63,142 bases of DNA from UBA2233 sp002347965 [NCBI: Nitrospirae bacterium UBA2233]. GTDB taxonomy: Bacteria > UBA2233. The notes under the pieces were generated by a model. That model saw nothing but the letters and a program-made list of their open reading frames with translations, searched no databases and was not told where the DNA came from. This document shows, in pieces, positions 54,411-63,142 of the stretch. The stretch is taken from assembly GCA_002347965.1 (NCBI GenBank), contig DDYN01000016.1, forward strand, positions 8,288 to 71,429, written 5' to 3'. The position numbers and the translations under genes are program-made. Position 1 is the stretch's first letter. Each line of letters begins with the position of its first letter.

Positions 54411-54522
54411 TGTCAACCACGATGACGACGGCGTTGAAGGCCTCGAAAAAGCGCACATTTTCAACCACCAAAGCCTCCTGCCTTCCGTATCAACCAACCA
54501 TTCTATATGAGATAGAGTAGCC

Positions 54523-55173
54523 CTACCACGCGTACACGCTCACGATAGAGGCCCTCGCGGGGTTCTTGAGCCCGGGGCTTGCGACGTACACGCCAAGAAC
54601 GAACGTAAGCCGCTTTACGCCCTTAAGGTCAACGCTCATCAGCTTGGGCTCGCCCAATTTTAGGCAGGTCGCACGCGCAAGCTCTTTGCCGTCGCCAAAG
54701 ATTTGGAGGGACATCCTAGCTTTAGGGTCCTCCCCCGCCTCGTCTAAGCCCGCCAAAAGGCTTAACGTACTGTAGGGCCTGGCCAAAAGGTACTCGGCAA
54801 CCCCTTGCCTTGACCCACGGTCTACGCTCGTCGGACAGCCGTTCTTAAAGATCAGCCCAAGCTTCCACGCTCTGCCTTGCAGCAACACCGGCGCCGCCTT
54901 TGGGTTTACCTCGAACAGAAAACAGCCTGGCTCCGCCTTCTTAAGAACCTCCCTCACGCTCAAGTCTTTCTTCGCGGCCTCGACAAAAAATGGGGCCGTG
55001 CCCTTAGGAGGGGTCTTGTAAGGCAGCGCGTCGGTATGCGACCCCTTTAAAAAGCATGGCCCGAATATTTTCGGTAAACACCCGAAATCCACGGCATACA
55101 CAGAAGCTGCCGACGACACACAAGCAACAACGAGCGCAAAGCCCGAGGCCCATGAACGAAAGAACGTACGCAT
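54523..55173 (-). CDS. Secreted protein with possible NPCBM-like C-terminal domain
   Basis: 216 residues. Signal peptide ASGFALVVACVSSAASVYA, then a Cys-containing segment (FGCLPKIFGPCFLKG). The C-terminal region reads YSTLSLLAGLDEAGEDPKARMSLQIFGDGKELARATCLKLGEPKLMSVDLKGVKRLTFVL-like, the strand order of NPCBM carbohydrate-associated domains. It is 2 bases from the ptsP start direction-wise upstream (ptsP ends at 55176), so it is likely co-transcribed with ptsP. The domain call is by pattern only. Confidence 0.55.
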   Translation of the reverse strand: MRTFFRSWASGFALVVACVSSAASVYAVDFGCLPKIFGPCFLKGSHTDALPYKTPPKGTAPFFVEAAKKDLSVREVLKKAEPGCFLFEVNPKAAPVLLQGRAWKLGLIFKNGCPTSVDRGSRQGVAEYLLARPYSTLSLLAGLDEAGEDPKARMSLQIFGDGKELARATCLKLGEPKLMSVDLKGVKRLTFVLGVYVASPGLKNPARASIVSVYAW

Positions 55174-55175
55174 AC

Positions 55176-57515
55176 CTACACCTTTCTTGGCAAAATGGGG
55201 AATTTGACAAACCTATCCTCGATCAGACGCTTAGCGTTCATGGCCGTACGCGTCTTGAGGAGCGCTTGGATGAACGGGGCTAGGTCGCTCACACAGGCCT
55301 GTTGAATGGCGAGCTTTAGCTTTGGCACAAACTGCGGTGCCACAGAAACCGCCCTGACGCCCATCCCGACGAGGATCTGACAAGCAAGCGCATCGGCGGC
55401 CATCTCCCCGCATACGCTCACGGGCTTTTTGGCTCGGTTGCAGGCCTTGATCACCTTGTAGATGAACCTCAAAACAGCCGGATGGTATGGGTCGAACTGA
55501 CTGGCCACGCGCTCGTTGTTGCGGTCGACGGCCAAAACGTACTGGATAAGGTCGTTCGTTCCGATGCTGACAAAATCGACGGCGCCCAACAATTCCTCGA
55601 TCATAAGCGCCGCGGCCGGTATTTCGACCATGATCCCTAATGGAATCTTGGGGTTGAAGGGTTCTCCTTTGGCACTAAGCTCACCCTTGACCTCTTCAAG
55701 AAGGGACCTCACCTGCTGAACTTCCTCGAGGCTGGAAATCATCGGCAAAAGAATCCTGACGTCCCCTAAGGCGCTCGCCCGGAGAATTGCCCAGAGCTGC
55801 GCCTTGAAGAACGTGGGCAGGGCAAGCGAAATTCGAATGGCCCGCCAGCCCATAAAAGGGTTGGCCTCGTTCTTGTGGTCAAAAAACGCGATTGTTTTAT
55901 CGCCTCCGATGTCGAACGTCCGGATACAAACGGGCTTGGGGGCCATCTTTTGGACGATGTGCTGGTAGAGCCCGTATTGCTCTTCTTCATCCGGAAAATG
56001 GCTGGCATCCATGAACGAAAGCTCGCTCCGAAAAAGTCCGATCCCGTCGGCCCCGTACTTGATCGCCAAGTCCGTATCCGCGATAACTCCGGCGTTTGCC
56101 AGGACGTAGACCTCCACTCCGTCCATTGTCCTTGCCTTGACGCAGGCTTGCTGGAGCAGCGCCTTTTGGTCTTTCAAGTACACCCGCTTGGTGTAGTTGT
56201 ACTCCTGCTTCTGCTCTTCGTTAGGCCCTACTATCACCACCCCGTGAATGCCGTCTACGATAAGCTCGTCACCGTCGTGCACGACGGAAAGTAGCCCCTC
56301 GACGTCAATCACCGCCGGAATCTCGAACGACTTCGCCAAAATGATTGCATGCGAGTTGAGCCCGCCAGAACCAGAGACGATTCCGGCCACGGAACGGTTT
56401 TCGAGGTCGGCAAGCGAGATGAGGCTGATGGGGTCGCACACCAAAACTACCTGCTCTCTTTTTGAAACCCTCTTGCGCCTCGTGCGCTTGGCGTAGTTCT
56501 CCGCAATCCTCCTCGCAATGTCCGACAAATCGGAGAACCGTTCCCTCAGGTAAGGGTCGGGGATCTTCTCGAACACGTACCGGTACTCCTCGAGTACGGC
56601 CTCGAGCGCCTTTGGGACGAGCGTGCCTTCTAAAATTTTCCGCTCCACTGCCCCTAGCATGTGCTCATCCTCTAGCAAAAGAAGGGGGGCATGGAACAGC
56701 TCTGCCTCTTTTTCGGAAAGCGTCTCGGCAATCGTTTTTTGGATGGCGGACACTTCTTTGAACGTCTCTTGGACGGCCCGCCGGAACCTTGCCATCTCTC
56801 TTTGAGGCTCGTGGTTGACGTTGAGACGAGCGGGCAGGTAGTGATCGAACGAGCGAGGCGTAATTACGGCCGCCTTACCAAAACCCACCCCCTGGGAAGC
56901 GGCAATCCCCTTAAGGACGGCATGCCTGGTTAGGGGGCCTTTTTCTTCCTTCGGCCCATCTTGAGAGCCTACCTTTCGTTGTGCCACGGTGCCAGGTTCT
57001 AAGTAGCGCTCGAACAGCAAGTCAACCAATTCGGCGTTCATGACGACGGAGCCGAGCTGCGAGGCCAGCGTCGTGAACATCTGGACTTCCTCCTCGCTGA
57101 AGTCCCGCCCCTCCTTCGTCTGGACGACAAGCACTCCGATCAAGGCGCGCCTTGCAATTAAAGGAACGCCCAAGAAGGTCGAGTAGCGCTCTTCTCGCGT
57201 CTGGGGGAAATACTTGAATTTCGGATGGTCGAAGGCATTCTTGACGAACACGGGCGCACCTGTTTCGGCGACAAGCCCGACAAGCCCCTCTTTGGGGCGC
57301 ATCCGAACTTTGCCGATCGCTTCTTTATCCAGCCCCTCTGTAGCTTTCAGCACAAGCTGCCGCCTTGAGCGGTCTAAGAGGTAGAGCGAGCAGCAATCGA
57401 CGCCCATGCGCCTTTTGACGAGCCCGACAATCGCCTCTAGCGTCTGGTGAATGTCGTGAGACTTGGAGATTACCTGGGAAATGTCGCTCAGAAGGGTAAG
57501 CTCAGGAGATTTCAT
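55176..57515 (-). CDS. ptsP: Phosphoenolpyruvate-protein phosphotransferase PtsP (EI-Ntr) with GAF domain
   Basis: 779 residues. N-terminal GAF sensor (about 15-150), then enzyme I: N-domain with phospho-His in GGLNSHAIILAKS, and PEP-binding barrel (GLFRSELSFMD, RTFDIGGDK, the NDLIQYVLAVDRNNE loop, CGEMA). It starts the nitrogen-related phosphotransfer chain from PEP to NPr and EIIA-Ntr; those partners are not in this window. Coupled to pcm by a 4-base overlap. Confidence 0.95.
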   Translation of the reverse strand: MKSPELTLLSDISQVISKSHDIHQTLEAIVGLVKRRMGVDCCSLYLLDRSRRQLVLKATEGLDKEAIGKVRMRPKEGLVGLVAETGAPVFVKNAFDHPKFKYFPQTREERYSTFLGVPLIARRALIGVLVVQTKEGRDFSEEEVQMFTTLASQLGSVVMNAELVDLLFERYLEPGTVAQRKVGSQDGPKEEKGPLTRHAVLKGIAASQGVGFGKAAVITPRSFDHYLPARLNVNHEPQREMARFRRAVQETFKEVSAIQKTIAETLSEKEAELFHAPLLLLEDEHMLGAVERKILEGTLVPKALEAVLEEYRYVFEKIPDPYLRERFSDLSDIARRIAENYAKRTRRKRVSKREQVVLVCDPISLISLADLENRSVAGIVSGSGGLNSHAIILAKSFEIPAVIDVEGLLSVVHDGDELIVDGIHGVVIVGPNEEQKQEYNYTKRVYLKDQKALLQQACVKARTMDGVEVYVLANAGVIADTDLAIKYGADGIGLFRSELSFMDASHFPDEEEQYGLYQHIVQKMAPKPVCIRTFDIGGDKTIAFFDHKNEANPFMGWRAIRISLALPTFFKAQLWAILRASALGDVRILLPMISSLEEVQQVRSLLEEVKGELSAKGEPFNPKIPLGIMVEIPAAALMIEELLGAVDFVSIGTNDLIQYVLAVDRNNERVASQFDPYHPAVLRFIYKVIKACNRAKKPVSVCGEMAADALACQILVGMGVRAVSVAPQFVPKLKLAIQQACVSDLAPFIQALLKTRTAMNAKRLIEDRFVKFPILPRKV

Positions 57516-58153
57516 GAAGCACCTTCATCGGCGATAAGAGGAACGAACACGCAAGGAATGGTCGGTTTCACGTAAACTTTACCCGTATCGCTCTTCGTGA
57601 CGAGCGTAAGCCGCTGGCTCCGTCCCTGACCCAAGGGAAGAACCATCCGACCCAAAGGGGCAAGCTGACCTACGAGCGCCCTGGGAACATCTTTTGAGCA
57701 GGCGCTAAGCACGATCCTGTCGAACGGGGCGGCATCATTCCACCCCTTGGACCCATCGCCCAAACAAAAGCGCACGTTCTGGATACCGAGGGCATGCAGC
57801 CTACCCTTGGCCAATTCCAGCAACCCTTCGATTCGCTCGATTGTGTACACGTCTTTGGCCAGGTACGCCAAAAGCGCCGTCTGATAGCCAGAGCCCGTTC
57901 CAATTTCTAAAACGCGGGATTCGGGTGAAACATCTAAATACTCCAGGCTCAAGGCCACGATATAGGGCTGTGAGATTGTCTGCTCTTCGCCAATCGGAAG
58001 GGGCCGGTCTGCATAGGCTTCACCGGCCGAGGAGGCGGGCACGAACAGGTGACGAGGTACCTCCAGCATGGCCTTGAGAACCCTTCGGTCGGAGATTCCG
58101 CGGTTCTCGAGCTGGCTTTTGACCATGTCCTGGCGTGCTCTCTCGAAATCCAT
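57512..58153 (-). CDS. pcm: Protein-L-isoaspartate O-methyltransferase
   Basis: 213 residues. Family motifs: MLEVPRHLFVP, AYADRPLPIGEEQTISQPYIVA, SAM loop VLEIGTGSGYQTALLAYLA, and VPRALVGQLAPLGRMVLPLG. Methylates isoaspartyl residues so that damaged proteins can be repaired. Often beside surE; here it is coupled with ptsP instead. Confidence 0.95.
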   Translation of the reverse strand: MDFERARQDMVKSQLENRGISDRRVLKAMLEVPRHLFVPASSAGEAYADRPLPIGEEQTISQPYIVALSLEYLDVSPESRVLEIGTGSGYQTALLAYLAKDVYTIERIEGLLELAKGRLHALGIQNVRFCLGDGSKGWNDAAPFDRIVLSACSKDVPRALVGQLAPLGRMVLPLGQGRSQRLTLVTKSDTGKVYVKPTIPCVFVPLIADEGAS

Positions 58154-58276
58154 CTCCCTCTTCCAAGTCCCTTCATAGACGCTATGCTGAACGCTGTTAA
58201 AGCCTTTCCTATTATACCTTTAAAATCCCGAAACGACACGCTGTCTACAATACCATTTTTAAATAAAAGTTTGAGA

Positions 58277-59875
58277 TTAGAGCTTAAGCCAGCCTTCCGC
58301 GGGGATCGGCCCCAAGAGACGAACGAACAAGAAAGTGTCAGAATTTCCTTCGAAGGGTCCCAGCGTCTCTAGCCGGTAGCGGCCGTTACCCAAGGGTTCG
58401 AGCATGGGCTTAGAAACGGGCAAAAGGCCTTTATTCAAAACAAGCGCATCCATCCTACCAGGCAAAAACGCCGGCACGATCCGTACTTCCAACCCAGATT
58501 CTTTTTGCTCAAAGAGCATACTCGGCGCCTCCGGAATGGAAAGGCCCCCGCCGCCGAGCCCCAACCCGCCCTCGTGGACCGAAGCGGCCAGGGCGAACAT
58601 GAAACGGAACGCATCGGCAAGCGCTCCGTCGGTAACCTTGTCCAAGGCATCCGCCCGAGAGTGGTTGAACCAGGGCACGATGATCGGTCCCGTCGTAAGG
58701 CATGGAACGCCCGCGTTGTAGAAAGGTACTAGGTTCGAAAGGGACGACCCGCCGGACCAGGCAAGCCTAAGGAACGCGGGGACGGGAACGCCGCCGGAGG
58801 CGCCAAAGAGCGTTTGGGAGAGCGCATCGAAAAAGAGCGTGGGCGCAGAAAAGGTGGAGGATGTAAACCCCTTGGGCGATACGACCGCTTGCTCTAGGTT
58901 GAGAAAAGCCTTGATGGGAAGGCGGTTTTCGATTCCGAGCGTCTGGAGCGCCCTGTAGGCGCCAAGCAGTCCGACCTCTTCCGCGTCCAAAAACAAGAAC
59001 CCGAGGTTCGCTAGAGGATAGGCCCGCTTCAGGGCACCTGCAAGCTCGATCAGCAACGCCACGGAGGCGCAATCGTCGGTTGCGCCTCCAAACCAGGTAT
59101 CGAAATGGGCCGCAAGAAGCACAAGAGGGGCAGGTCCTGGATTTTGTTGGCTGAAGGCATAAAGGTTTTCCCCTAACGCAGGCAAGGTGGAGGGCTCGAT
59201 CATGACACCTGCGAAAACGTCCTCCTTGCCAAGCCGCTCAAGCAAAGGGGTGATTGCATCGAACGGTATGCTGAACGCAGGGATGCTTTCTTTTTGAACG
59301 CCGTCGAAGGCAAACCCCATGGACGAAGCAAACGGGTATGCGGGACAACCCGCGTGGCTGAACACAATCGCCGAGGATCCCTCATGGATCGCCCGCTGAT
59401 AGGCTACAGCAACCTCGTTGAACGACCCGATCGGAGCGAGCGCGATCGCGCCCTTAAGGAACGGGGAAGTGTCCAAGCCGCCTTCAAGTAGGCGTACTGG
59501 AAAACTCCCTACAAGCCCGCTTGAATACGCAAACGTTTCATGCGGAACATCTCGCCCTTCTATGGTTAAAGAGTTGCTCTTCGGCCGGTAAGCCAAAAAC
59601 TGGAACGCGTCGGTTTGAACAGAAAAGCCTAGGGTCTCAAGCTGCTCTTTAAGAAAGCCCCTTACTTCCGAAAGGCCCTCGGACCCCGCACGCTTCTGCT
59701 TGAAGGCGGCGAGCCTTTCGAGATGTGCCCATATTGCCTTAAGCGGAACCGTAGGCCGGGGACGGGCAGAGCCTAAAAATTGGGTCGCGCCAACTCCCTT
59801 CGCGGGCCCTGTATAGGCCAGCGCCAGCGGAACGGACCCGAGCGCCTGGAGCGCCCTTCTTCTAGAGATGTTCAA
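58277..59875 (-). CDS. Exported M28-family zinc peptidase with PA-type insert
   Basis: 532 residues. N-terminus MNISRRRALQALG fits a Tat signal (RR plus hydrophobic stretch). A protease-associated insert (about 130-220) precedes the M28 core with AAHFDTWFGGATDDCASVALLIELA (zinc His/Asp and bridging Asp) and FLDAEEVGLLGAY (catalytic Glu). Aminopeptidase or carboxypeptidase Q-like activity in the periplasm is likely. Divergent from hypB, 76 bases between starts. Confidence 0.87.
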   Translation of the reverse strand: MNISRRRALQALGSVPLALAYTGPAKGVGATQFLGSARPRPTVPLKAIWAHLERLAAFKQKRAGSEGLSEVRGFLKEQLETLGFSVQTDAFQFLAYRPKSNSLTIEGRDVPHETFAYSSGLVGSFPVRLLEGGLDTSPFLKGAIALAPIGSFNEVAVAYQRAIHEGSSAIVFSHAGCPAYPFASSMGFAFDGVQKESIPAFSIPFDAITPLLERLGKEDVFAGVMIEPSTLPALGENLYAFSQQNPGPAPLVLLAAHFDTWFGGATDDCASVALLIELAGALKRAYPLANLGFLFLDAEEVGLLGAYRALQTLGIENRLPIKAFLNLEQAVVSPKGFTSSTFSAPTLFFDALSQTLFGASGGVPVPAFLRLAWSGGSSLSNLVPFYNAGVPCLTTGPIIVPWFNHSRADALDKVTDGALADAFRFMFALAASVHEGGLGLGGGGLSIPEAPSMLFEQKESGLEVRIVPAFLPGRMDALVLNKGLLPVSKPMLEPLGNGRYRLETLGPFEGNSDTFLFVRLLGPIPAEGWLKL

Positions 59876-59951
59876 CCAACCCCCCCTATTAATGTCAATC
59901 CTGCGCTATAGTATAGATGATTCCAGCCAAAACAAACGAAGGGGGCCTTCG

Positions 59952-60698
59952 ATGTGCACAACTTGCGGATGCAGCGAGCCCGGACAGGTTCCAGCGGGCG
60001 AAAAATCGCCCGGTTCGGCGATGTCTCACGATATAGGCGTTTCTTTGCTTGCCGCCAACGACAAACAGGCCGAGCACGTCCGGAGCCATTTTACCAGGCA
60101 TGGGACGCTCGCGATAAATCTGATGAGCGCGCCAGGGTCGGGCAAGACCGCGTTGATAGAGCGAACTCTCGAAATGACCCGGGGGAGGCTTAAGATTGGG
60201 GTGCTGGCAGGAGACCTGGAAACCCAAAGGGATGCCGAAAGAGTCCAGGCCAAAGGGGCGCTCGCCAAGGCGATCACAACGGGCCAAGCCTGCCATCTGG
60301 ATGCCTTTATGGTCGAAAAGGCCCTTGAAGACCTCCCTCACGAGGCGCTCGATCTTTTGTTCATCGAGAACGTGGGTAATTTGGTCTGCCCCTCTCTCTA
60401 CGACGTGGGCGCGCACGTAAACGTCGTCCTTTTGAGCGTAACCGAGGGCGAAGACAAGCCGCTTAAGTACCCGCTCGTCTTCCGGGCGGCAGAGCTTCTC
60501 GTTGTCAGCAAGACAGACCTCCTTCCCTACCTCACCTTCGATGCCTCCAAGGCCAAGGCTTGGGCGCAAGAAATCAACACGGGCATCCGCATCCTTGAAT
60601 TATCGGCCAAGACGCTTTACGGGTTCGAAGGCTGGACAAATTTCCTGTTTGAGCGCATCGAAGCCCTTCGGCCAGAACATGCCGGGCCTAGGTCTTGA
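59952..60698 (+). CDS. hypB: Hydrogenase nickel-insertion GTPase HypB
   Basis: 248 residues. The N-terminus MCTTCGC has the high-affinity nickel motif CxxCGC. P-loop SAPGSGKTALIE about 59-70, GDLETQRDAERVQAKG, ENVGNLVCP (switch and metal-site Cys) and SKTDLLPY (base recognition) follow. ATG 59952 after AAGGGGG replaces the longer frame. Helps load nickel into [NiFe] hydrogenase or urease-type enzymes. No hypA or hydrogenase genes are near, which is unusual. Confidence 0.94.
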   Translation: MCTTCGCSEPGQVPAGEKSPGSAMSHDIGVSLLAANDKQAEHVRSHFTRHGTLAINLMSAPGSGKTALIERTLEMTRGRLKIGVLAGDLETQRDAERVQAKGALAKAITTGQACHLDAFMVEKALEDLPHEALDLLFIENVGNLVCPSLYDVGAHVNVVLLSVTEGEDKPLKYPLVFRAAELLVVSKTDLLPYLTFDASKAKAWAQEINTGIRILELSAKTLYGFEGWTNFLFERIEALRPEHAGPRS

Positions 60699-60772
60699 AC
60701 AGGCCAGAGTCGGGCAAGCAGACGGGGGCAGCGAAGCAACGCCATAATCGCGCTTGAGCTTGAGAAAGAACG

Positions 60773-62350
60773 ATGGCTTTTTGGCTGATCCCGGTCAACC
60801 CTACTGGCGACCTTCAACTTTCGGCGCTCGTTGCCGCGCTGCCCGTTTTTTACCTCTTCTGGGCCTTGGGGGTCCGGCGCCTGCCTGGGCATACCGCCGG
60901 GCTTGGAGTTCTTTTGATCGCGCTGCTTGTGGCCGTTCTTGGCTATCGCATGCCCTTGACGCTCGCGTTGCTCTCTGGGTTTTACGGCATGGCTTTTGGC
61001 TTGTTCCCGATTTGCTGGATCGTCCTTAACGCGCTTTTCGTCTACAACCTTGCCCAAGAAGCCGGCCACATGGAGACGATCCGGCGATCTATCGCCTCTC
61101 TAACGACCGACCGCGCGATTCAAGCGCTCCTCATCGCGTTTTCGTTCGGAGCGTTCTTAGAGGGCGCCGCAGGCTTCGGAGCCCCCGTCGCCATCACGGC
61201 CGCCATGCTGGTAGCGCTCGGATTTGCCCCTCAAAGCGCGGCCGTTCTTTGCCTTTTGGCGAACACCGCACCCGTGGCGTTCGGGGCGCTTGGGGTGCCG
61301 ATCCTCGTAACGGCCCAAGTGGCAGGTCTTCCGCCAGAGGCCGTAGGCAGGGTTGTAGGGAACACGCTGCCCGCGCTCTCTATCATGGTCCCGTTCTACC
61401 TGGTGTTTCTCCTGTCAGGCTTGGGCGGCGTTCGAAGGGCATGGCCTTGGCTTGCGCTCGGGGGGCTTTCGTTTGCCCTAACCCAGTGGGCCAGCGCACG
61501 CTTCCTTGGTCCTCAGCTGCCAGACATCCTTGCAGGGCTAGCCTCGCTCTTTGTCGTGGGAACACTGCTTTGGCTCTGCGGCCCCAAGGAGAACCCGGTT
61601 GGCGCAAAGAGCCCAAGCCTCAAGCAGGCGCTTTTGGCCTTCTTACCCTTCTTGCTCCTTTCTTTGCTCGTCGCACTCTGGGGAATACCGCCCTTCAAGG
61701 CTGGGCTCGATAAAATCCTGGATATCAAGCTTGCCATCCCGTGGCTGGATGGAGCCGTGGTGCGAAACGGAAAGCCCTTGCCGGCTGTCTTCGAGCTCAA
61801 CCTCTTGAGCGCGGCCGGAACGGCCCTTTTTTTGGTAGGTGTCCTTAGCTGTTCAATCTGTGGGTTTTCTTTAAAAAGGGGCGCGCAAGCCTACTTAAAG
61901 ACGCTCAGGGCGCTTTCTTTGCCCATATTGACGATCGCATCTTTTTTGGGGTTCGCCTATGTGGCCAATTTCTCGGGGATTTCGTTGACGCTTGGGGTCG
62001 TACTCGCCCAAACGGGGCGCGCGTTCGTTCAACTCTCGCCCTTCCTTGGATGGCTTGGAGTATTCTTGACAGGCTCGGACACCTCGTCCGGTGCGCTTTT
62101 CGGAATGCTCCAGCGCTCAGCCGCCGAACAAATAGGGGTGGACCCGCTCATTTTGGTCGCTGCGAACGCCACAGGCGGCGTGGCGGGCAAGATGATCTCG
62201 CCGTCTTCGCTGGCCATCGCCTGCGCCTCCGTCGGGCTCATAGGCAAGGAAGGAGACGTGTTTTTGAAAACGCTCGGCCATTCGCTCCTGTTTGCCAGCC
62301 TCATCGCCGTGATCGTCACGCTTCAAGCTTACGGGTTTTGGTTTTCATGA
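60773..62350 (+). CDS. lctP: L-lactate permease (LctP/LldP family)
   Basis: 525 residues with about 12-14 membrane helices. Family-like segments: SFGAFLEGAAGFGAPVAITAAMLVALGF near residue 125, NTAPVAFGALGVPI and GSDTSSGALFGMLQ near the C-terminus. Proton-coupled uptake of lactate or glycolate. No lactate dehydrogenase gene is adjacent; HypB precedes by 74 bases. Confidence 0.93.
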   Translation: MAFWLIPVNPTGDLQLSALVAALPVFYLFWALGVRRLPGHTAGLGVLLIALLVAVLGYRMPLTLALLSGFYGMAFGLFPICWIVLNALFVYNLAQEAGHMETIRRSIASLTTDRAIQALLIAFSFGAFLEGAAGFGAPVAITAAMLVALGFAPQSAAVLCLLANTAPVAFGALGVPILVTAQVAGLPPEAVGRVVGNTLPALSIMVPFYLVFLLSGLGGVRRAWPWLALGGLSFALTQWASARFLGPQLPDILAGLASLFVVGTLLWLCGPKENPVGAKSPSLKQALLAFLPFLLLSLLVALWGIPPFKAGLDKILDIKLAIPWLDGAVVRNGKPLPAVFELNLLSAAGTALFLVGVLSCSICGFSLKRGAQAYLKTLRALSLPILTIASFLGFAYVANFSGISLTLGVVLAQTGRAFVQLSPFLGWLGVFLTGSDTSSGALFGMLQRSAAEQIGVDPLILVAANATGGVAGKMISPSSLAIACASVGLIGKEGDVFLKTLGHSLLFASLIAVIVTLQAYGFWFS

Positions 62351-62470
62351 AAACGATCACGCTACCCGAACGAACTCATCGGGCTGGGCTTATTAAGCTT
62401 CTCCGATGGGCTTGAGGATGCACGGTCGTTCCTTCCTTTGAGCTGCCGGTTAAAAAGGCTAAGGGTACGC

Positions 62471-62499
62471 TTGACACTGTTGGGCCCTAATCCTAGGAT
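62471..62499 (+). promoter_or_regulatory. Promoter of the terminal purU gene
   Basis: TTGACA (62471-62476), exactly 17 bases, TAGGAT (62494-62499). The ATG at 62515 lies only 15 bases after the -10 box, so the transcript would be leaderless or nearly so, a habit common in actinobacteria. Confidence 0.55.
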
Positions 62500-62514
62500 G
62501 AACTTGTATTTATC

Positions 62515-63142
62515 ATGAGCAATCCAAGGAGCTCGGCTAGCGTGGACGACATGTCCAAGGTTTATGTCATGGTGTTGCGTTGCCCCGATCGGCCGGGGAT
62601 TGTCCATCAGGCGACGGGGGCGATCCTGAGCGTTGACGGAAACATCATCGAGAACGCACAGTTCACCGATCCGGACTCCGGGATGTTCGTGATGCGGACA
62701 CGTTTCCGCAGCAAAGCCGACGCCCAAGCGGTGCAAGAGTCGTTCGCGGCCGAGCTCCCGAGCAACGAGTTCGACGTCCGAGTGCGGCCCGAAACCGAGC
62801 GACTCCGAGCGCTGGTGATGGTCTCTCGATTCGACCACTGCCTGCTCGACCTACTCTACCGCCACGGCAACGGGGAGTTGGACGTCGACATCCCTCTCGT
62901 GGTGTCCAACCATACCGATTGTAAACGCCTTGTGACCGAGCGTGGCATCCCGTACCTGCACCTGCCCGTGTCTGCCGAGACGCGCCCCGAGCAAGAACGG
63001 CGGCTGCGCGAGGTGATCGCCGAACATCGCATCGACATGGTGGTGCTCGCCCGCTACATGCAGATCCTCTCCGCGGAGTTGTGCGCCGAGCTGTGCGGGC
63101 GCGCGATAAACATTCACCACTCGTTCCTGCCCGGGTTCAAAG
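62515..63142 (+). CDS. purU: Formyltetrahydrofolate deformylase, N-terminal part (cut by window end)
   Basis: 209 codons visible. N-terminal ACT domain (LRCPDRPGIVHQATGAILSV, ENAQFTDPDSGMFVMRTRF), then the formyltransferase-fold hydrolase (MVSRFDHCLLDLLYRHGNGEL, VSNHTDCKRLV, VVLARYMQILS, INIHHSFLPGFK). It releases formate for PurT or C1 balance. Codon use changes sharply: Arg is almost only CGN and Leu mostly CTC/CTG, whereas upstream genes use AGG and CTT freely. This suggests transfer from, or an assembly join to, an actinobacterium-like source. Start ATG 62515; GTG 62542 with AAGGAG upstream is possible. Confidence 0.9.
   Translation, partial: MSNPRSSASVDDMSKVYVMVLRCPDRPGIVHQATGAILSVDGNIIENAQFTDPDSGMFVMRTRFRSKADAQAVQESFAAELPSNEFDVRVRPETERLRALVMVSRFDHCLLDLLYRHGNGELDVDIPLVVSNHTDCKRLVTERGIPYLHLPVSAETRPEQERRLREVIAEHRIDMVVLARYMQILSAELCAELCGRAINIHHSFLPGFK

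Noticed and set aside
54382-54468. 28-codon frame on the minus strand (GTG 54468, after GGAGG) between the secreted protein gene and the 57-residue peptide
   Set aside because: It overlaps the peptide promoter, its stop lies within the TATAAT box, and it is too short to judge; it may be chance.
62347-62415. 22-codon frame overlapping the lactate permease stop
   Set aside because: No conserved feature and no ribosome site apart from the upstream coding sequence.
62362-63120. Minus-strand open frames opposite purU
   Set aside because: GC-rich antisense frames; the plus strand encodes a clear PurU.
1-63142. CRISPR arrays, insertion sequences, rRNA genes
   Set aside because: No regularly spaced repeats, transposase-like proteins, terminal inverted repeats of IS type or rRNA-like sequence were seen on reading through the window.

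Overview
The window reads as chromosome of a free-living Gram-negative-type bacterium with about 55% GC. The evidence is lipoprotein, Sec and Tat-like signal peptides, a MacA-type periplasmic adaptor with MacB, and PtsP. The order tilS-ftsH-folP-cdaA-cdaR, the archaeal-type phosphoglycerate mutase beside hom and thrC, a DUF1858 protein, and a complete selenocysteine operon recall Desulfobacterota (deltaproteobacteria) and related phyla. This placement is inference; no rRNA or phylogenetic marker was tested. Ordinary genes here use AGG and CTT codons freely. The last 630 bases (purU) do not and look foreign.

Layout. (1) 1-22.8 kb: an unbroken run on the minus strand, mostly with overlapping ends. 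Read in the direction of transcription it holds a GDPD-like pseudoenzyme, pyrB, pyrC, carA, carB, a DUF1858 redox protein, an aminotransferase, hom, thrC, apgM, glpX, a Sua5/YciO protein, a degenerate phosphoesterase, agmatinase, pyruvoyl arginine decarboxylase, a lipoprotein, a 50-residue ORF, a CAU tRNA, tilS, ftsH, folP, cdaA and cdaR. (2) 22.8-27.6 kb, plus strand: a retropepsin-like protease, yjbQ and nadC-nadA-nadB, closed by a strong hairpin. (3) 27.6-31.7 kb: an accessory island. A BlaI-type repressor and a short M56 peptidase face a 45-residue peptide gene. The peptide promoter carries a perfect palindrome at its -10 end. A 22-bp hairpin and two secreted paralogues follow the peptide gene. 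(4) 31.8-40.5 kb: macA-macB, a CmtR-like ArsR regulator with secreted and membrane proteins, and an orphan FtsX-type permease with an SH3 anchor protein. (5) 40.5-49.2 kb: a very large helicase-nuclease-zinc finger protein, ridA, a PNPOx-like protein, an IscA-type protein, a saccharopine dehydrogenase-like protein and thiI. (6) 49.4-54.0 kb: selD-selA-selB-tRNA-Sec. SelD is itself a selenoprotein with an in-frame UGA at 49479, so a standard gene call truncates it. (7) 54.1-62.4 kb: a second, 57-residue peptide related to the one at 28.9 kb, a secreted protein, ptsP, pcm, an M28 peptidase, hypB and lactate permease. (8) 62.5 kb to the end: a partial actinobacterial-looking purU.

How the genes work together. 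The minus-strand run covers pyrimidine, threonine, gluconeogenic and putrescine synthesis plus tRNA maturation and c-di-AMP signalling. The nad genes make quinolinate and then nicotinate mononucleotide from aspartate. The sel genes supply the whole Sec insertion pathway, including the selenophosphate synthetase that depends on it. The most novel-looking item is the pair of short peptides (28870-29007 and 54149-54322). They share an N-terminal signature, KKGP/GPQG blocks and a CPY motif. One sits under an apparently repressible promoter opposite a BlaI/M56 pair.
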